Source: an uncultured Lachnospiraceae bacterium
GTDB taxonomy: Bacteria; Bacillota; Clostridia; Lachnospirales; Lachnospiraceae
Reading direction: 5' to 3'
DNA length: 64,000 bases
Assembly: GCA_945929965.1 (NCBI GenBank)
Contig: CAMEOT010000006.1
Coordinates: 1 to 64,000 of the forward strand
Under the pieces are notes generated by a model that was not told where the DNA came from, made no database searches, and saw only the letters and a program-made list of their open reading frames with translations. Shown piece after piece: positions 49,959-59,788 of the stretch (position 1 is the first letter of the stretch; each line of letters begins with the position of its first letter). The position numbers were made by a program, and so were the translations under genes.

Positions 49959-51321
49959 TCCATCCAAATGCATTTGCTACAGAACTTAATAAAATAATCG
50001 TAGCAAATACCGGGCAGAGATACTTGATCATGAAATTGAATATCTTTTTGCGGCGGAAAGCGGCTTCTCCGTTCATGACTTCTTCTTCCACAGCCTTTAC
50101 TCCGATGACGTGGGATACCAGCAGACAGATGGTGATGGCAGCGATAGGCATCATTACGGAGTTGGTCAGGAAATCGAAGAAATCAAGGAACTGCATGCCG
50201 ATGATCTTCACAGCACCGAGCGGTCCGTAACCCAGTGAGGATAACGTTCCCAGTGCCAGCATGATCACACCCATGATCACGGTAGATTTTTTACGACCCC
50301 AGCCAAGCTCGTCCTCGAAAGTAGACACAGCACTTTCGGTAAGCGCAATGGAGCTGGTCATGGCTGCGAACAGTACCAGTACGAAGAACAGAATACCTAC
50401 GAAGGTGCCCATGCCCATGCTGTCGAAGACTTTGGGAAGTGTGATGAACATCAGGGAAGGACCAGCCTGTAAGGTATCGGGATCTCCGCCGGAAAATGCG
50501 AACACGGCGGGAATGATCATGAGACCTGCCATGATCGCGATGGCGGTATCAAAGATCTCCACATTTTTCGTGGAACCTTCAATGGAGACATCTTTTTTCA
50601 TATAAGAGCCGAAGGTGATAAGAATACCCATGGCAATGGACAGAGAGTAGAACATCTGACCCATGGCAGCTACGACTGTCATCCAGGAAAAATTCGCAGG
50701 ATTCGGGATCAGGAAATATTTCACACCGCTCAGTGCTCCCGGCCTGGTAACAGAATAGACGGTGATGACCACGGACAGCACTACCAGGATCGGCATCATA
50801 ATGCGGGATACACGCTCGATACCGTTGCGGACACCGGCGTAGATGATGCCCAGAGTACACAGAGTGAATACGATAAAGCACAGCTCAGTAGAGACACCAT
50901 TGGAAATAAACGTGGAAAAATAACCGTCCGTTGCCAGATCATGTCCGTGACCCTTGGCATATTCCACCAGATACTTGATCACCCATCCGCCGATGACGGA
51001 ATAATAAGGAACGATCAGAATAGGAATAATAGCGTTGATCCATCCGCCGAAGGACAGCCATTTGGATTTCCCGAAGGTATGAAAGGCACCCACGGGACTT
51101 TTACCTGTCATGCGTCCCAGTGAAGTCTCCGCCACGATCATGGTATAACCGAAGGTCAGCGCCAGAATAATATAGATCAACAGGAAGATTCCGCCGCCGT
51201 ATTTGGCTGCCAGATATGGGAAACGCCAGATATTGCCTAAGCCTACGGATGCTCCGGCAGCCGACAGGACGAAGCCGATCCTGCCTGAAAATGAACTTCT
51301 GTTATTATTTTTGTGATTCAT
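49948..51321 (-). CDS. Sodium-dependent NSS-family transporter
   Basis: A 457-residue secondary transporter of the neurotransmitter:sodium symporter family, taking up an amino acid or related compound with Na+. The N-terminal SAAGASVGLGNIWRFPYLAAKYGGGIF contains the unwound TM1 substrate/sodium site. About 11 transmembrane helices are apparent, the usual number for the bacterial MhsT-like branch. The substrate is not predictable here. A sodium-coupled importer would fit a sodium-type ATP synthase. Confidence 0.9.
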   Translation of the reverse strand: MNHKNNNRSSFSGRIGFVLSAAGASVGLGNIWRFPYLAAKYGGGIFLLIYIILALTFGYTMIVAETSLGRMTGKSPVGAFHTFGKSKWLSFGGWINAIIPILIVPYYSVIGGWVIKYLVEYAKGHGHDLATDGYFSTFISNGVSTELCFIVFTLCTLGIIYAGVRNGIERVSRIMMPILVVLSVVITVYSVTRPGALSGVKYFLIPNPANFSWMTVVAAMGQMFYSLSIAMGILITFGSYMKKDVSIEGSTKNVEIFDTAIAIMAGLMIIPAVFAFSGGDPDTLQAGPSLMFITLPKVFDSMGMGTFVGILFFVLVLFAAMTSSIALTESAVSTFEDELGWGRKKSTVIMGVIMLALGTLSSLGYGPLGAVKIIGMQFLDFFDFLTNSVMMPIAAITICLLVSHVIGVKAVEEEVMNGEAAFRRKKIFNFMIKYLCPVFATIILLSSVANAFGWIKM

Positions 51322-51501
51322 AGTTTAAACACCCCACACTGTATTTTTTTGTCGCAAGTAGATTAAGTGTAACACAGAAATATAGGAAATACAAAGAAAA
51401 AAACATTTTGGTAAATGTCACATAATTCTGTCATGATTTCCACATACTACCCACACAGCACAATTATGGAAAGTAATCTGGAAAGCAGGAGGTTTTTGGA
51501 T

Positions 51502-52047
51502 ATGAAAGCAACCGGAATTGTAAGAAGAATAGATGACCTGGGACGCATCGTCATCCCGAAGGAGATCCGCCGTACGTTACACATCAGGGAAAGCGACCCT
51601 CTGGAAATATTTACTGACAGGGAGGGACAGATTATTCTGAAAAAATATTCTCCCATCGGAGAGATGACCACGTTCGCAAAACAGTATGCGGAAAGTCTTG
51701 CGCAGGTGTCCGGACATACGGCACTGATCGCAGACAGGGATCAGTTTATTGCGGTTGCAGGTGGCTGTAAGCAGCTGCTCAATAAGGCAGTAAGCCGTCA
51801 GCTGGAAGAGAAAATCAATAACAGAGAGACTGTGATCGCCGCAAAAGGAGACCGCAACTACGTCAACATTGCGGAAGACATTGCTGTGGACTATGCATGG
51901 CAGATGATCACCCCGATCCTCTGCGAGGGAGACATCATCGGCAGCGTGATCCTGCTGGAAAATGACGGGAAGAGCAAAATGGGAGAAGTGGAACAGAAAC
52001 TGGCGCAGTCCGCAGCAGGCTTCCTGGGCAGACAGATGGAGCAATAA
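51502..52047 (+). CDS. spoVT: Stage V sporulation protein T
   Basis: A 181-residue regulator of forespore gene expression. The N-terminal AbrB-type swapped-hairpin DNA-binding domain is MKATGIVRRIDDLGRIVIPKEIRRTL. The C-terminal GAF-like domain (about 60-178) includes SGHTALIADRDQFIAVAG. Its length matches B. subtilis SpoVT (about 178). The start at 51502 follows AGGAGG; the ORF-track extension is rejected. It supports a spore-forming host. It converges on the Cache-GGDEF gene. Confidence 0.92.
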   Translation: MKATGIVRRIDDLGRIVIPKEIRRTLHIRESDPLEIFTDREGQIILKKYSPIGEMTTFAKQYAESLAQVSGHTALIADRDQFIAVAGGCKQLLNKAVSRQLEEKINNRETVIAAKGDRNYVNIAEDIAVDYAWQMITPILCEGDIIGSVILLENDGKSKMGEVEQKLAQSAAGFLGRQMEQ

Positions 52048-52048
52048 A

Positions 52049-52093
52049 AAACGGTCGTAACCGGGTTAAGATACCACCTGGTTACGACCGTTT
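52049..52093. terminator. Bidirectional terminator between spoVT and the Cache cyclase
   Basis: AAACGGTCGTAACC and GGTTACGACCGTTT form a perfect 14-bp stem. One arm lies just after the spoVT stop and the other inside the last codons of the convergent cyclase gene, whose stop (52066-52068) lies in the loop. Confidence 0.75.
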
Positions 52094-53361
52094 GTCTTAC
52101 CGATATATAATTTCTCATCAGCTTCTTTTAATAATGTATGAACATCTTTGTCAGACTCACAGACCAGTCCGAAGGTCATATTTACCTTCACGTGTTGACC
52201 TTCATAGAGCGTATCCAGTTCGTGGATTTTGTCCATGAGAAGTTCCAGCTGTTTCCGTGCTTCTGCAAGATCTACATTTTCAAATACCAGTAGAAATTCC
52301 TCACCACCCCAACGCGCGGCAAAGCCACGGCGCCACATATGCTGCTTCAGCATGGCAGAAACATTTTTCAGTACGGCATCCCCACATTCGTGACCGTAGG
52401 TATCGTTAACCTTTTTGAAAAAGTCAATATCTCCGATGGCGAGCGCAAAAGAATGGCGGGAGGATCGGGCTTCCTCGAAGATCTGGCGCAGCTTTTTTTC
52501 CCCGCTGCGTCGGTTGTACAGCTCGGTCAGGGCATCCTGCTCGATCATGGTACGAAGAGAGCGCTGCATGGACAGGGCACAGCGACCGATATCACCTAAT
52601 TCATCACTGCGTTTTGTTACGGAATGATCCAGTGTGGCGTTCAGATTCCCGGAGGCTACCTCCGACAGGAAGCTGTGAATATGGAGTAATACAGCCACGA
52701 ATCTTCTGGTGTAAAAATAGATGCAGACAGCCACGAGAGCCACAAAACCGATGATCAGCCATGTCAGCGGATAGACATAACGTTGAATGGACTGAGATAC
52801 GGTGGCACTGGATTTTCCTATAAAAAGCATGCCAACTATGCTGCCGTCCTGATTGCGGACAGGACTATAATAGGAAAAATAAGACTTTCCATTGATCAGA
52901 GTGTTGATATAAAAATGATCTTCACCGGTATTCAGGACATCACGGATCACCACATCCGGAGCACCGGAGCCGACAATGCGGTCACCCTGGGCGTTATACA
53001 GAGACGTCAGAACGCGGGTATCCTGATAGAACAGGGTGATGTCCAGTCCGGTATCCTCTTTGAATTGATCAAATAGAGAATATTCACGGGTGATATCTAC
53101 ATCGCCCTTATACAGAAGGTAGGCAACATCACCTTCCAGCCGGTAATCGCCGGGATAGGCAGCGTTCAGAAGTGTAGTGGCACTTTTTGTGGCATCATAC
53201 AATTCACGTTCCACTTCCTGATACATAGTTTTTGTGAACCATTGGGAAGTGAAAAATAACATGACGATCCCCAGCGCCAGCAGGGGAATCAGGCCGATCG
53301 CCTGCAGAGTATATGATATTTTACCGCCGCTTCTTTTCGGCGTATTTTGCGTATTTTCCAT
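52066..53361 (-). CDS. Cache-HAMP-GGDEF membrane diguanylate cyclase
   Basis: A 431-residue two-pass membrane protein. TM1 is about residues 20-40, followed by an extracellular Cache-like sensor (about 45-195; GKSYFSYYSPVRNQDGSIVGMLFIG is typical of single Cache domains), TM2 (about 200-220), a HAMP linker and a GGDEF domain with GDIDFFKKVNDTYGHECGD and the active-site motif RWGGEEF. No RxxD inhibitory site is evident. It would turn an external ligand signal into c-di-GMP. The start at 53361 (MENTQNTPK) follows AGGG; longer starts run into the ileS leader. Confidence 0.88.
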   Translation of the reverse strand: MENTQNTPKRSGGKISYTLQAIGLIPLLALGIVMLFFTSQWFTKTMYQEVERELYDATKSATTLLNAAYPGDYRLEGDVAYLLYKGDVDITREYSLFDQFKEDTGLDITLFYQDTRVLTSLYNAQGDRIVGSGAPDVVIRDVLNTGEDHFYINTLINGKSYFSYYSPVRNQDGSIVGMLFIGKSSATVSQSIQRYVYPLTWLIIGFVALVAVCIYFYTRRFVAVLLHIHSFLSEVASGNLNATLDHSVTKRSDELGDIGRCALSMQRSLRTMIEQDALTELYNRRSGEKKLRQIFEEARSSRHSFALAIGDIDFFKKVNDTYGHECGDAVLKNVSAMLKQHMWRRGFAARWGGEEFLLVFENVDLAEARKQLELLMDKIHELDTLYEGQHVKVNMTFGLVCESDKDVHTLLKEADEKLYIGKTNGRNQVVS

Positions 53362-53479
53362 AGAATTCCCTGCCCCTTCCGGTAAGATCGGTACACATAT
53401 CAGTCTTAAAATAATTATATGAAATAAATGTCGGAAAAGCAAGAAAGAAAAGCTTTCTAAGCAAATCATAACATCCGGC

Positions 53480-53509
53480 TTGACAACGCAAAAAAATGAG
53501 ATATATAAT
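53480..53509 (+). promoter_or_regulatory. Promoter of the ileS T-box leader
   Basis: TTGACA (53480-53485), an 18-base spacer and TATAAT (53504-53509) are both consensus. They lie just upstream of the T-box leader. Confidence 0.85.
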
Positions 53510-53530
53510 AGCGGTATATCAAAAATGCAT

Positions 53531-53775
53531 TGACGAAGAGAGTAACTTTTCCGCAGAAAGGCAAAGCGAGCCGGTGATGGTGAGAGACCGGTGCGAGTAA
53601 GGGAATCGTGAAAATCACTTCTGAGCTGTCAGAACAAAAGCGTAAGCCAGTAGTTCTGAACGGAATCCCGCCGTTACCGGGAGGCATATCACTCCTATAT
53701 ATAATAGGAAGTATGTTGTAAGAGGTGGTTAACGAATGCATGAGCTTCGTCCTGTTACGGGACGGAGCTTTTTTT
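53531..53775 (+). promoter_or_regulatory. T-box riboswitch (isoleucine) with terminator
   Basis: A leader of about 245 bases upstream of ileS. Stem I contains GAGTAAGGG and a specifier-loop candidate ATC (isoleucine) at 53614-53616 in GAAAATCACTTC. The antiterminator bulge is AGGTGGTTAACG (53723-53734), whose TGG(T) can pair with the NCCA end of uncharged tRNA. The terminator is AGCTTCGTCC/GGGACGGAGCT (53743-53769) followed by TTTTTTT. Uncharged tRNA-Ile would allow read-through into ileS. Confidence 0.88.
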
Positions 53776-53776
53776 G

Positions 53777-53842
53777 ATACTATTCAGAAAGCATCAAAAC
53801 TGCGATTTTGTGAATGAGGCGCTGAATAGTATGATGCTGTAA
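53777..53842. repeat. Palindromic element between T-box and ileS
   Basis: ATACTATTCAG and CTGAATAGTAT form an 11-bp inverted repeat around CTGCGATTTTGTGAATG. Ordered blocks (TATTCAGA, CTGC, TTTTGyGAATG, GCG, CTGAATAGT) recur at 8580-8660, suggesting a dispersed element or a shared structure. Confidence 0.5.
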
Positions 53843-53865
53843 TAAGAAAAGAAAGGAAGCGCACT

Positions 53866-56800
53866 ATGTACAAGCAGGTACCCACAAGCCTGAATTTCGT
53901 AGATCGTGAGAAAGCCGTCGAGAAATTCTGGGAAGACAACAACATTTTCAAAAAAAGTATGGAGCATCGTAAGGAAGGCGAGACCTATACCTTCTACGAC
54001 GGACCGCCTACCGCCAACGGTAAGCCCCACATCGGTCATGTAGAGACCCGTACCATCAAGGATATGATCCCCAGATACCGTACCATGAAGGGATATATGG
54101 TTCCCCGTAAGGCAGGCTGGGATACCCACGGACTTCCCGTAGAGCTGGAAGTTGAGAAGATGCTGGGCTTAGATGGCAAGGAGCAGATCGAGGAATACGG
54201 TCTGGCACCTTTCATTACCAAATGTAAAGAGAGCGTCTGGAAATACAAGGGAATGTGGGAAGATTTCTCTCGCACCGTTGGTTTCTGGGCTGATATGGAT
54301 AACCCTTATGTTACCTATGATGACAATTTCATCGAGTCCGAGTGGTGGGCATTAAAGACCATCTGGGACAAGGGTCTGCTGTATAAGGGATTCAAGATCG
54401 TTCCTTACTGCCCTCGCTGCGGAACCCCGTTGTCCAGCCACGAAGTGGCACAGGGCTATAAGGCAGTCAAGGAGCGTTCCGCTATCGTACGTTTTAAGGT
54501 AAAGGGCGAGGATGCATATTTCCTGGCATGGACCACCACCCCCTGGACTCTTCCTTCCAACGTGGCACTGTGCGTGAACCCGGAGGAGACTTACCTGAAG
54601 GTGAAGGCTGCCGACGGTTATACCTATTATATTGCAAAGGCACTGGCAGACAAGGTTCTGGGACGTCTTGCAGAAGAAGGCAAGGATGCTTACGAAGTAC
54701 TGGAGACTTATGTTGGTAAGGATCTGGAGTACAAGGAGTACGAGCCTCTGTACAAGTGTGCGGGAGATGCCGCTGAAAAGCAGAAGAAAAAGGCACATTT
54801 CGTAACCTGCGACGGTTATGTAACCATGACCGACGGTACCGGTATCGTTCATATTGCACCGGCTTTCGGTGAAGACGATAGCCGTATCGGACGTAATTAC
54901 GAGCTGCCCTTCGTACAGTTCGTAGACGGCAAGGGTGATCTGACCGCAGAGACCCCTTATGCCGGAAAATTCGTAAAAGATGCAGATCCTCTGGTACTTA
55001 AGGATCTGGATGCAGAGGGCAAGCTGTTCGATGCACCGAAGTTCGAGCATGATTATCCCTTCTGCTGGAGATGTGATACTCCGCTGATCTATTATGCAAG
55101 AGAGTCCTGGTTCATCAAGATGACCGCTGTGAAGGATGATCTGGTACGTAATAATAAGACCATCAACTGGATCCCCGCTTCCATCGGTGAGGGACGTTTC
55201 GGTAACTGGCTGGAGAACATTCAGGACTGGGGTGTATCCCGTAACCGTTACTGGGGTACTCCGTTAAATATCTGGGAGTGCGAATGCGGACACCAGCATT
55301 CCATCGGTAGCCGTGAAGAGCTGTACAAGATGAGCGGCAATGAGAAGGCGAAGACCGTAGAATTCCATCGTCCTTACATCGACGAGATCACCATCACCTG
55401 CCCCGAGTGTGGCAAGCAGATGAAGCGTGTTCCCGAGGTGATCGACTGCTGGTTCGACTCCGGAGCAATGCCTTTTGCACAGCATCATTATCCGTTTGAA
55501 AACAAGGATCTGTTCGAGCAGCAGTTCCCCGCTGACTTTATCTCCGAGGCAGTGGACCAGACCCGTGGATGGTTCTACTCTCTGTTGGCAGAATCTACTC
55601 TGCTCTTCAACAAGGCACCTTACAAGAACGTTATCGTAATGGGTCATGTACAGGATGAGAATGGTCAGAAGATGAGTAAGAGCAAGGGCAATGCGGTAGA
55701 TCCCTTCAACGCACTGGAGACCTATGGTGCAGATGCCATCCGTTGGTATTTCTACACCAGTTCCGCACCCTGGCTGCCGAAGAGATTCTCCGGCAAAGCC
55801 GTACAGGAAGGACAGCGTAAGTTCATGGGTACCCTGTGGAATACCTACGCATTCTTCGTGCTGTATGCAAACATTGATAATTTTGACGCTTCCAAATATA
55901 CACTGGAATATGACAAACTGCCCGTAATGGATAAGTGGCTGCTGTCCAAGCTGAACTCTACCGTTGCAGAAGTAGACAGCAATCTGGATCAGTACCGTAT
56001 CCCCGAGGCTGCCAAGGCTCTGCAGGACTTCGTCGATGAGATGAGTAACTGGTATGTAAGACGCAGCCGTGAGCGTTTCTGGGCAAAGGGTATGGAGCAG
56101 GATAAGATCAATGCCTACATGACGCTGTACACCGCACTGGTGACCATCTGTAAGGCAGCAGCACCCATGATCCCCTTCATGACAGAGGATATTTACCAGA
56201 ACCTGGTAAGAAGCAACGATGCAAATGCTCCCGAGAGTATCCATCTGTGTGACTTCCCGGTAGTGAACAAGGATCACATCGACAAGAAGCTGGAAGAGGA
56301 TATGGAAGATGTGCTGGATGCTGTAGTTATGGGTCGTGCATGCCGTAACGAGGCTGCCATCAAGAATCGTCAGCCAATCAGCAGAATGTATATCAAGTCA
56401 GACTTCACCTTAAGTGAGTTCTATCAGGAGATCATCGAGGATGAGTTGAACGTCAAGGAAGTCGTATTTACCGATGACGTACGTGACTTTACCTCTTACA
56501 CCTTCAAACCCCAGCTGCGTACCGTAGGACCCAAGTACGGCAAACAGTTGGGCGGCATTCAGAAGCACCTCGCAGCACTGGATGGCAATGCAGCAATGGA
56601 TGAACTGAATGCAGACGGCGCATTAAAGTTCGATGTAGACGGTGTGGCTGTGGAACTGACCAAGGACGATCTGCTGATCGACATGGCACAGAAGGAAGGC
56701 TATGTATCTCAGGAGGACAATCGGATGACCGTCGTCCTGGATACCAACCTGACACCGGAACTGGTAGAGGAAGGCTTCGTATACGAGATCATCAGCAAGA

Positions 56801-57018
56801 TCCAGACCATGCGTAAGGAGAGCGGCTTCGAAGTGACCGATCACATCCGCGTATCCATCAATGGCAACGATAAGCTGTCCGAGATCGCACAGAAGAACAA
56901 AGAAGCCATCAGCGGCAAGGTTCTGGCTGATGAATTGACAAGTGGTGCGGAATACGGCGTATCGAAGGAATGGAATATCAACGGCGAGAACGCAGTGATC
57001 GCTGTGGAGAGAGTATAA
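53866..57018 (+). CDS. ileS: Isoleucyl-tRNA synthetase, type 2
   Basis: Charges tRNA-Ile. The 1050-residue class I synthetase has the HIGH motif in PTANGKPHIGHVETRT and KMSKS in GQKMSKSKGN. The CP1 editing domain (about residues 180-400) includes AWTTTPWTLPSNVAL. Length over 1000, GWDTHGLPVELEVEK and PYCPRCGTPLSSHEVAQGYK, and the lack of a C-terminal zinc CxxC pair, mark the eukaryote-like IleRS2, which in other bacteria is associated with mupirocin insensitivity. It is controlled by the upstream T-box and ends in a terminator. Confidence 0.95.
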   Translation: MYKQVPTSLNFVDREKAVEKFWEDNNIFKKSMEHRKEGETYTFYDGPPTANGKPHIGHVETRTIKDMIPRYRTMKGYMVPRKAGWDTHGLPVELEVEKMLGLDGKEQIEEYGLAPFITKCKESVWKYKGMWEDFSRTVGFWADMDNPYVTYDDNFIESEWWALKTIWDKGLLYKGFKIVPYCPRCGTPLSSHEVAQGYKAVKERSAIVRFKVKGEDAYFLAWTTTPWTLPSNVALCVNPEETYLKVKAADGYTYYIAKALADKVLGRLAEEGKDAYEVLETYVGKDLEYKEYEPLYKCAGDAAEKQKKKAHFVTCDGYVTMTDGTGIVHIAPAFGEDDSRIGRNYELPFVQFVDGKGDLTAETPYAGKFVKDADPLVLKDLDAEGKLFDAPKFEHDYPFCWRCDTPLIYYARESWFIKMTAVKDDLVRNNKTINWIPASIGEGRFGNWLENIQDWGVSRNRYWGTPLNIWECECGHQHSIGSREELYKMSGNEKAKTVEFHRPYIDEITITCPECGKQMKRVPEVIDCWFDSGAMPFAQHHYPFENKDLFEQQFPADFISEAVDQTRGWFYSLLAESTLLFNKAPYKNVIVMGHVQDENGQKMSKSKGNAVDPFNALETYGADAIRWYFYTSSAPWLPKRFSGKAVQEGQRKFMGTLWNTYAFFVLYANIDNFDASKYTLEYDKLPVMDKWLLSKLNSTVAEVDSNLDQYRIPEAAKALQDFVDEMSNWYVRRSRERFWAKGMEQDKINAYMTLYTALVTICKAAAPMIPFMTEDIYQNLVRSNDANAPESIHLCDFPVVNKDHIDKKLEEDMEDVLDAVVMGRACRNEAAIKNRQPISRMYIKSDFTLSEFYQEIIEDELNVKEVVFTDDVRDFTSYTFKPQLRTVGPKYGKQLGGIQKHLAALDGNAAMDELNADGALKFDVDGVAVELTKDDLLIDMAQKEGYVSQEDNRMTVVLDTNLTPELVEEGFVYEIISKIQTMRKESGFEVTDHIRVSINGNDKLSEIAQKNKEAISGKVLADELTSGAEYGVSKEWNINGENAVIAVERV

Positions 57019-57023
57019 AGATA

Positions 57024-57067
57024 AAGATTCTGCGGTTTTTCCGGAAGGGGGGACCGCAGAATCTTTT
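57024..57067 (+). terminator. Rho-independent terminator of ileS
   Basis: AAGATTCTGCGGT and ACCGCAGAATCTT form a 13-bp perfect stem with a 16-base loop and a short T-run (TTTT), 5 bases after the ileS stop. Confidence 0.85.
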
Positions 57068-57250
57068 CTGTTTCGGGAAAACATTTACGAAACTTACGAA
57101 AACCGGCGAAAACAGTTGGAATACGCATGGAAGTTTGTTATAATATTACCTGTATTTGGTTAAGAATATGGATGAAATCATAACGCTATCCGGCGCAGAA
57201 TATCTTGAGAAGAGTACAGTACCGGAGAGGTAATGGAGAGGAGAACATAG

Positions 57251-59755
57251 GTGAAAAAATCAGTAGCAGCCAGCGAGAAGCCGGTAAAGGCAAAAGAGTT
57301 CGACAAGGAGCTCTTCAAGAGAAGTGTGGAATATAATGTGCGCACCCTGTATCGTAAGAATCTGGAAGAGGCAGATGCACAGCAGATCTTCCAGGCAGTA
57401 TCTTATGCGATCAAGGACCGTATCGTAGAGAACTGGATGGAGACCCAGAAGGCATATGAGAAGGAAGACCCTAAGATGGTCTACTACATGTCCATGGAAT
57501 TTTTGATGGGAAGAGCACTGGGCAATAACCTCATCAATTTAAAGGCATACAAGCCCGTAGCGGAAGCTCTGGAAGAGCTGGGGCTGGATCTGAACCTGAT
57601 CGAGGACCAGGAGCCGGATGCAGCACTGGGTAACGGTGGACTGGGACGTCTGGCAGCATGTTTCCTGGATTCCCTGGCAACGCTGGGATATCCTGCATAC
57701 GGCTGCGGTATCCGTTATCGTTATGGTATGTTCAAGCAGGAGATCCGCGACGGTTATCAGGTAGAGGTTCCCGATAACTGGCTGATGAATGGCAATCCTT
57801 TTGAACTGCGTAGACCTGAGTATGCGAAAATGGTGAAATTCGGCGGCTATGTAAGTGTGCATACCGACGAGAATGGCAGAAATGTATTTACCCAGGAGGG
57901 TTATCAGTCTGTTAAGGCCATTCCTTTTGATTTTCCCATCGTGGGCTATGGCAACGGTATTGTAAACACCCTGCGTATCTGGGATGCGGAGCCCGTAGAG
58001 TGCTTCCAGCTGGATTCCTTTGATAAGGGTGATTACCAGAAGGCGGTAGAGCAGGAGAACCTGGCACGTAATATCGTAGAGGTTCTGTACCCCAACGACA
58101 ATCATTATGCAGGTAAGGAGCTGCGCCTGAAGCAGCAGTACTTCTTCATCTCCGCATCCGTACAGGAAGCAGTTGAGAAGTACATGAGAAAGCATGACGA
58201 TATCCATAAGTTCTATGAGAAGGTTACCTTCCAGCTGAACGATACCCATCCTACCGTAGCTATCGCAGAGTTGATGCGTGTGCTGATGGATGATTATTAT
58301 CTGACCTGGGAGGAAGCGTGGGAGATTACAACCAAGACCTGTGCTTACACTAACCATACCATTATGGCGGAAGCATTGGAGAAATGGCCCATCGAACTGT
58401 TCTCCAGACTGCTTCCCAGAATCTACCAGATCGTAGAAGAGATCAACCGCAGATTCATCATTGACATTCAGCAGAAGTACAGCAATGTACCCGGAGTGGA
58501 TGTACAGGAGAAGATCCGCAAGATGGCGATCATCTATGACGGACAGGTGAAGATGGCAAATATGGCAATCGTCTCCGGCTACTCTGTCAACGGTGTGGCA
58601 AGACTGCATACCGAGATCCTGGAGAAGCAGGAGCTGAAGGACTTCTATGAGATGTTCCCGGAGCGCTTCAATAATAAGACCAACGGTATCACCCAGAGAC
58701 GTTTCCTGCTGCATGCAAACCCGCTGTTAGCTGACTGGGTAACGGCTCATGTAGGTGACGACTGGATCACCGATCTGCCTCAGATCTCCCGCCTGAAGGT
58801 ATATGCGGATGACAAAAAGGCACAGCAGGAGTTCATGAACATCAAGTACCAGAACAAAGTACGTCTGGCAAAATACATTTTAGAGCACAACGGTATCGAA
58901 GTAGATCCCAGATCCATCTTCGATGTGCAGGTAAAGCGTCTGCATGAGTACAAGAGACAGCTGCTCAATATTCTGCATGTAATGCACCTGTATAATGAAT
59001 TGAAGGAGCATCCGGAACTGGATTTCTACCCCAGAACCTTTATTTTTGGTGCGAAGGCAGCAGCCGGCTACCGTAATGCGAAGCTGACCATCAAGCTGAT
59101 CAATTCCGTAGCGGATGTGGTAAATAACGATCCCGCTATCAACGGTAAGATCAAGGTCGTATTTATTGAGAACTACAATGTATCCAACGCAGAGATCATC
59201 TTCGCAGCAGCAGATGTCTCTGAGCAGATCTCTACCGCAAGTAAGGAAGCATCCGGTACCGGTAACATGAAGTTCATGCTGAACGGCGCCCTGACCCTGG
59301 GAACCATGGACGGCGCTAACGTGGAGATCGTAGAAGAGGTAGGCGAGGAGAATGCATTCATCTTCGGTCTGTCCGCACAGGAAGTTATCAATTATGAGAA
59401 CCATGGAGGATATGACCCCATGGAGATCTTCAACAATGATCAGGATGTCCGCAAGGTACTGATGCAGCTGATCAACGGAACCTTTGCACCGGGAGATCCC
59501 GAGCTGTTCCGCCCGCTGTACAATTCCCTGCTGAACACCCAGTGCACTGCGAAGGCAGACACCTACTTCATCCTCAAGGACTTCAAGTCCTACGCAGAGG
59601 CACAGAAGAGAGTGGAAGCCGCTTACCGCGACGAAGACAACTGGGCTAAGAGCGCTATCCTTAATGTGGCATGCTCCGGCAAGTTCACCTCTGACAGAAC
59701 TATACAGCAGTATGTGGATGAAATCTGGCACCTGGATAAAGTAGTGCTCAAATAA
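57251..59755 (+). CDS. glgP: Glycogen/alpha-glucan phosphorylase
   Basis: A GT35 enzyme, 834 residues, that phosphorolyses alpha-1,4-glucans to glucose-1-phosphate. The pyridoxal-phosphate lysine lies in KEASGTGNMKFMLNGALTLGTMDGANVEI. N-terminal YYMSMEFLMGRALGNNL and the substrate segments GNGGLGRLAACFLDS and NDTHPTVAIAELMR are typical. It starts at GTG 57251 with GGAGAGGAG nearby. It is not clustered with other glycogen genes; its own promoter is presumably in the 180-base gap after the ileS terminator. Confidence 0.95.
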   Translation: MKKSVAASEKPVKAKEFDKELFKRSVEYNVRTLYRKNLEEADAQQIFQAVSYAIKDRIVENWMETQKAYEKEDPKMVYYMSMEFLMGRALGNNLINLKAYKPVAEALEELGLDLNLIEDQEPDAALGNGGLGRLAACFLDSLATLGYPAYGCGIRYRYGMFKQEIRDGYQVEVPDNWLMNGNPFELRRPEYAKMVKFGGYVSVHTDENGRNVFTQEGYQSVKAIPFDFPIVGYGNGIVNTLRIWDAEPVECFQLDSFDKGDYQKAVEQENLARNIVEVLYPNDNHYAGKELRLKQQYFFISASVQEAVEKYMRKHDDIHKFYEKVTFQLNDTHPTVAIAELMRVLMDDYYLTWEEAWEITTKTCAYTNHTIMAEALEKWPIELFSRLLPRIYQIVEEINRRFIIDIQQKYSNVPGVDVQEKIRKMAIIYDGQVKMANMAIVSGYSVNGVARLHTEILEKQELKDFYEMFPERFNNKTNGITQRRFLLHANPLLADWVTAHVGDDWITDLPQISRLKVYADDKKAQQEFMNIKYQNKVRLAKYILEHNGIEVDPRSIFDVQVKRLHEYKRQLLNILHVMHLYNELKEHPELDFYPRTFIFGAKAAAGYRNAKLTIKLINSVADVVNNDPAINGKIKVVFIENYNVSNAEIIFAAADVSEQISTASKEASGTGNMKFMLNGALTLGTMDGANVEIVEEVGEENAFIFGLSAQEVINYENHGGYDPMEIFNNDQDVRKVLMQLINGTFAPGDPELFRPLYNSLLNTQCTAKADTYFILKDFKSYAEAQKRVEAAYRDEDNWAKSAILNVACSGKFTSDRTIQQYVDEIWHLDKVVLK

Positions 59756-59788
59756 ATTGAGAGTTAATTAAGAAATGCTATCGAATCC

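Noticed and set aside
55264-56277. 337-residue minus-strand ORF opposite ileS
   Set aside because: It lies fully antisense to a clear synthetase gene and has no ribosome site or recognisable motif; a shadow of codon bias.
57539-58714. 391-residue minus-strand ORF opposite glgP
   Set aside because: Antisense to intact glgP, with leucine/histidine-rich composition typical of shadow frames.
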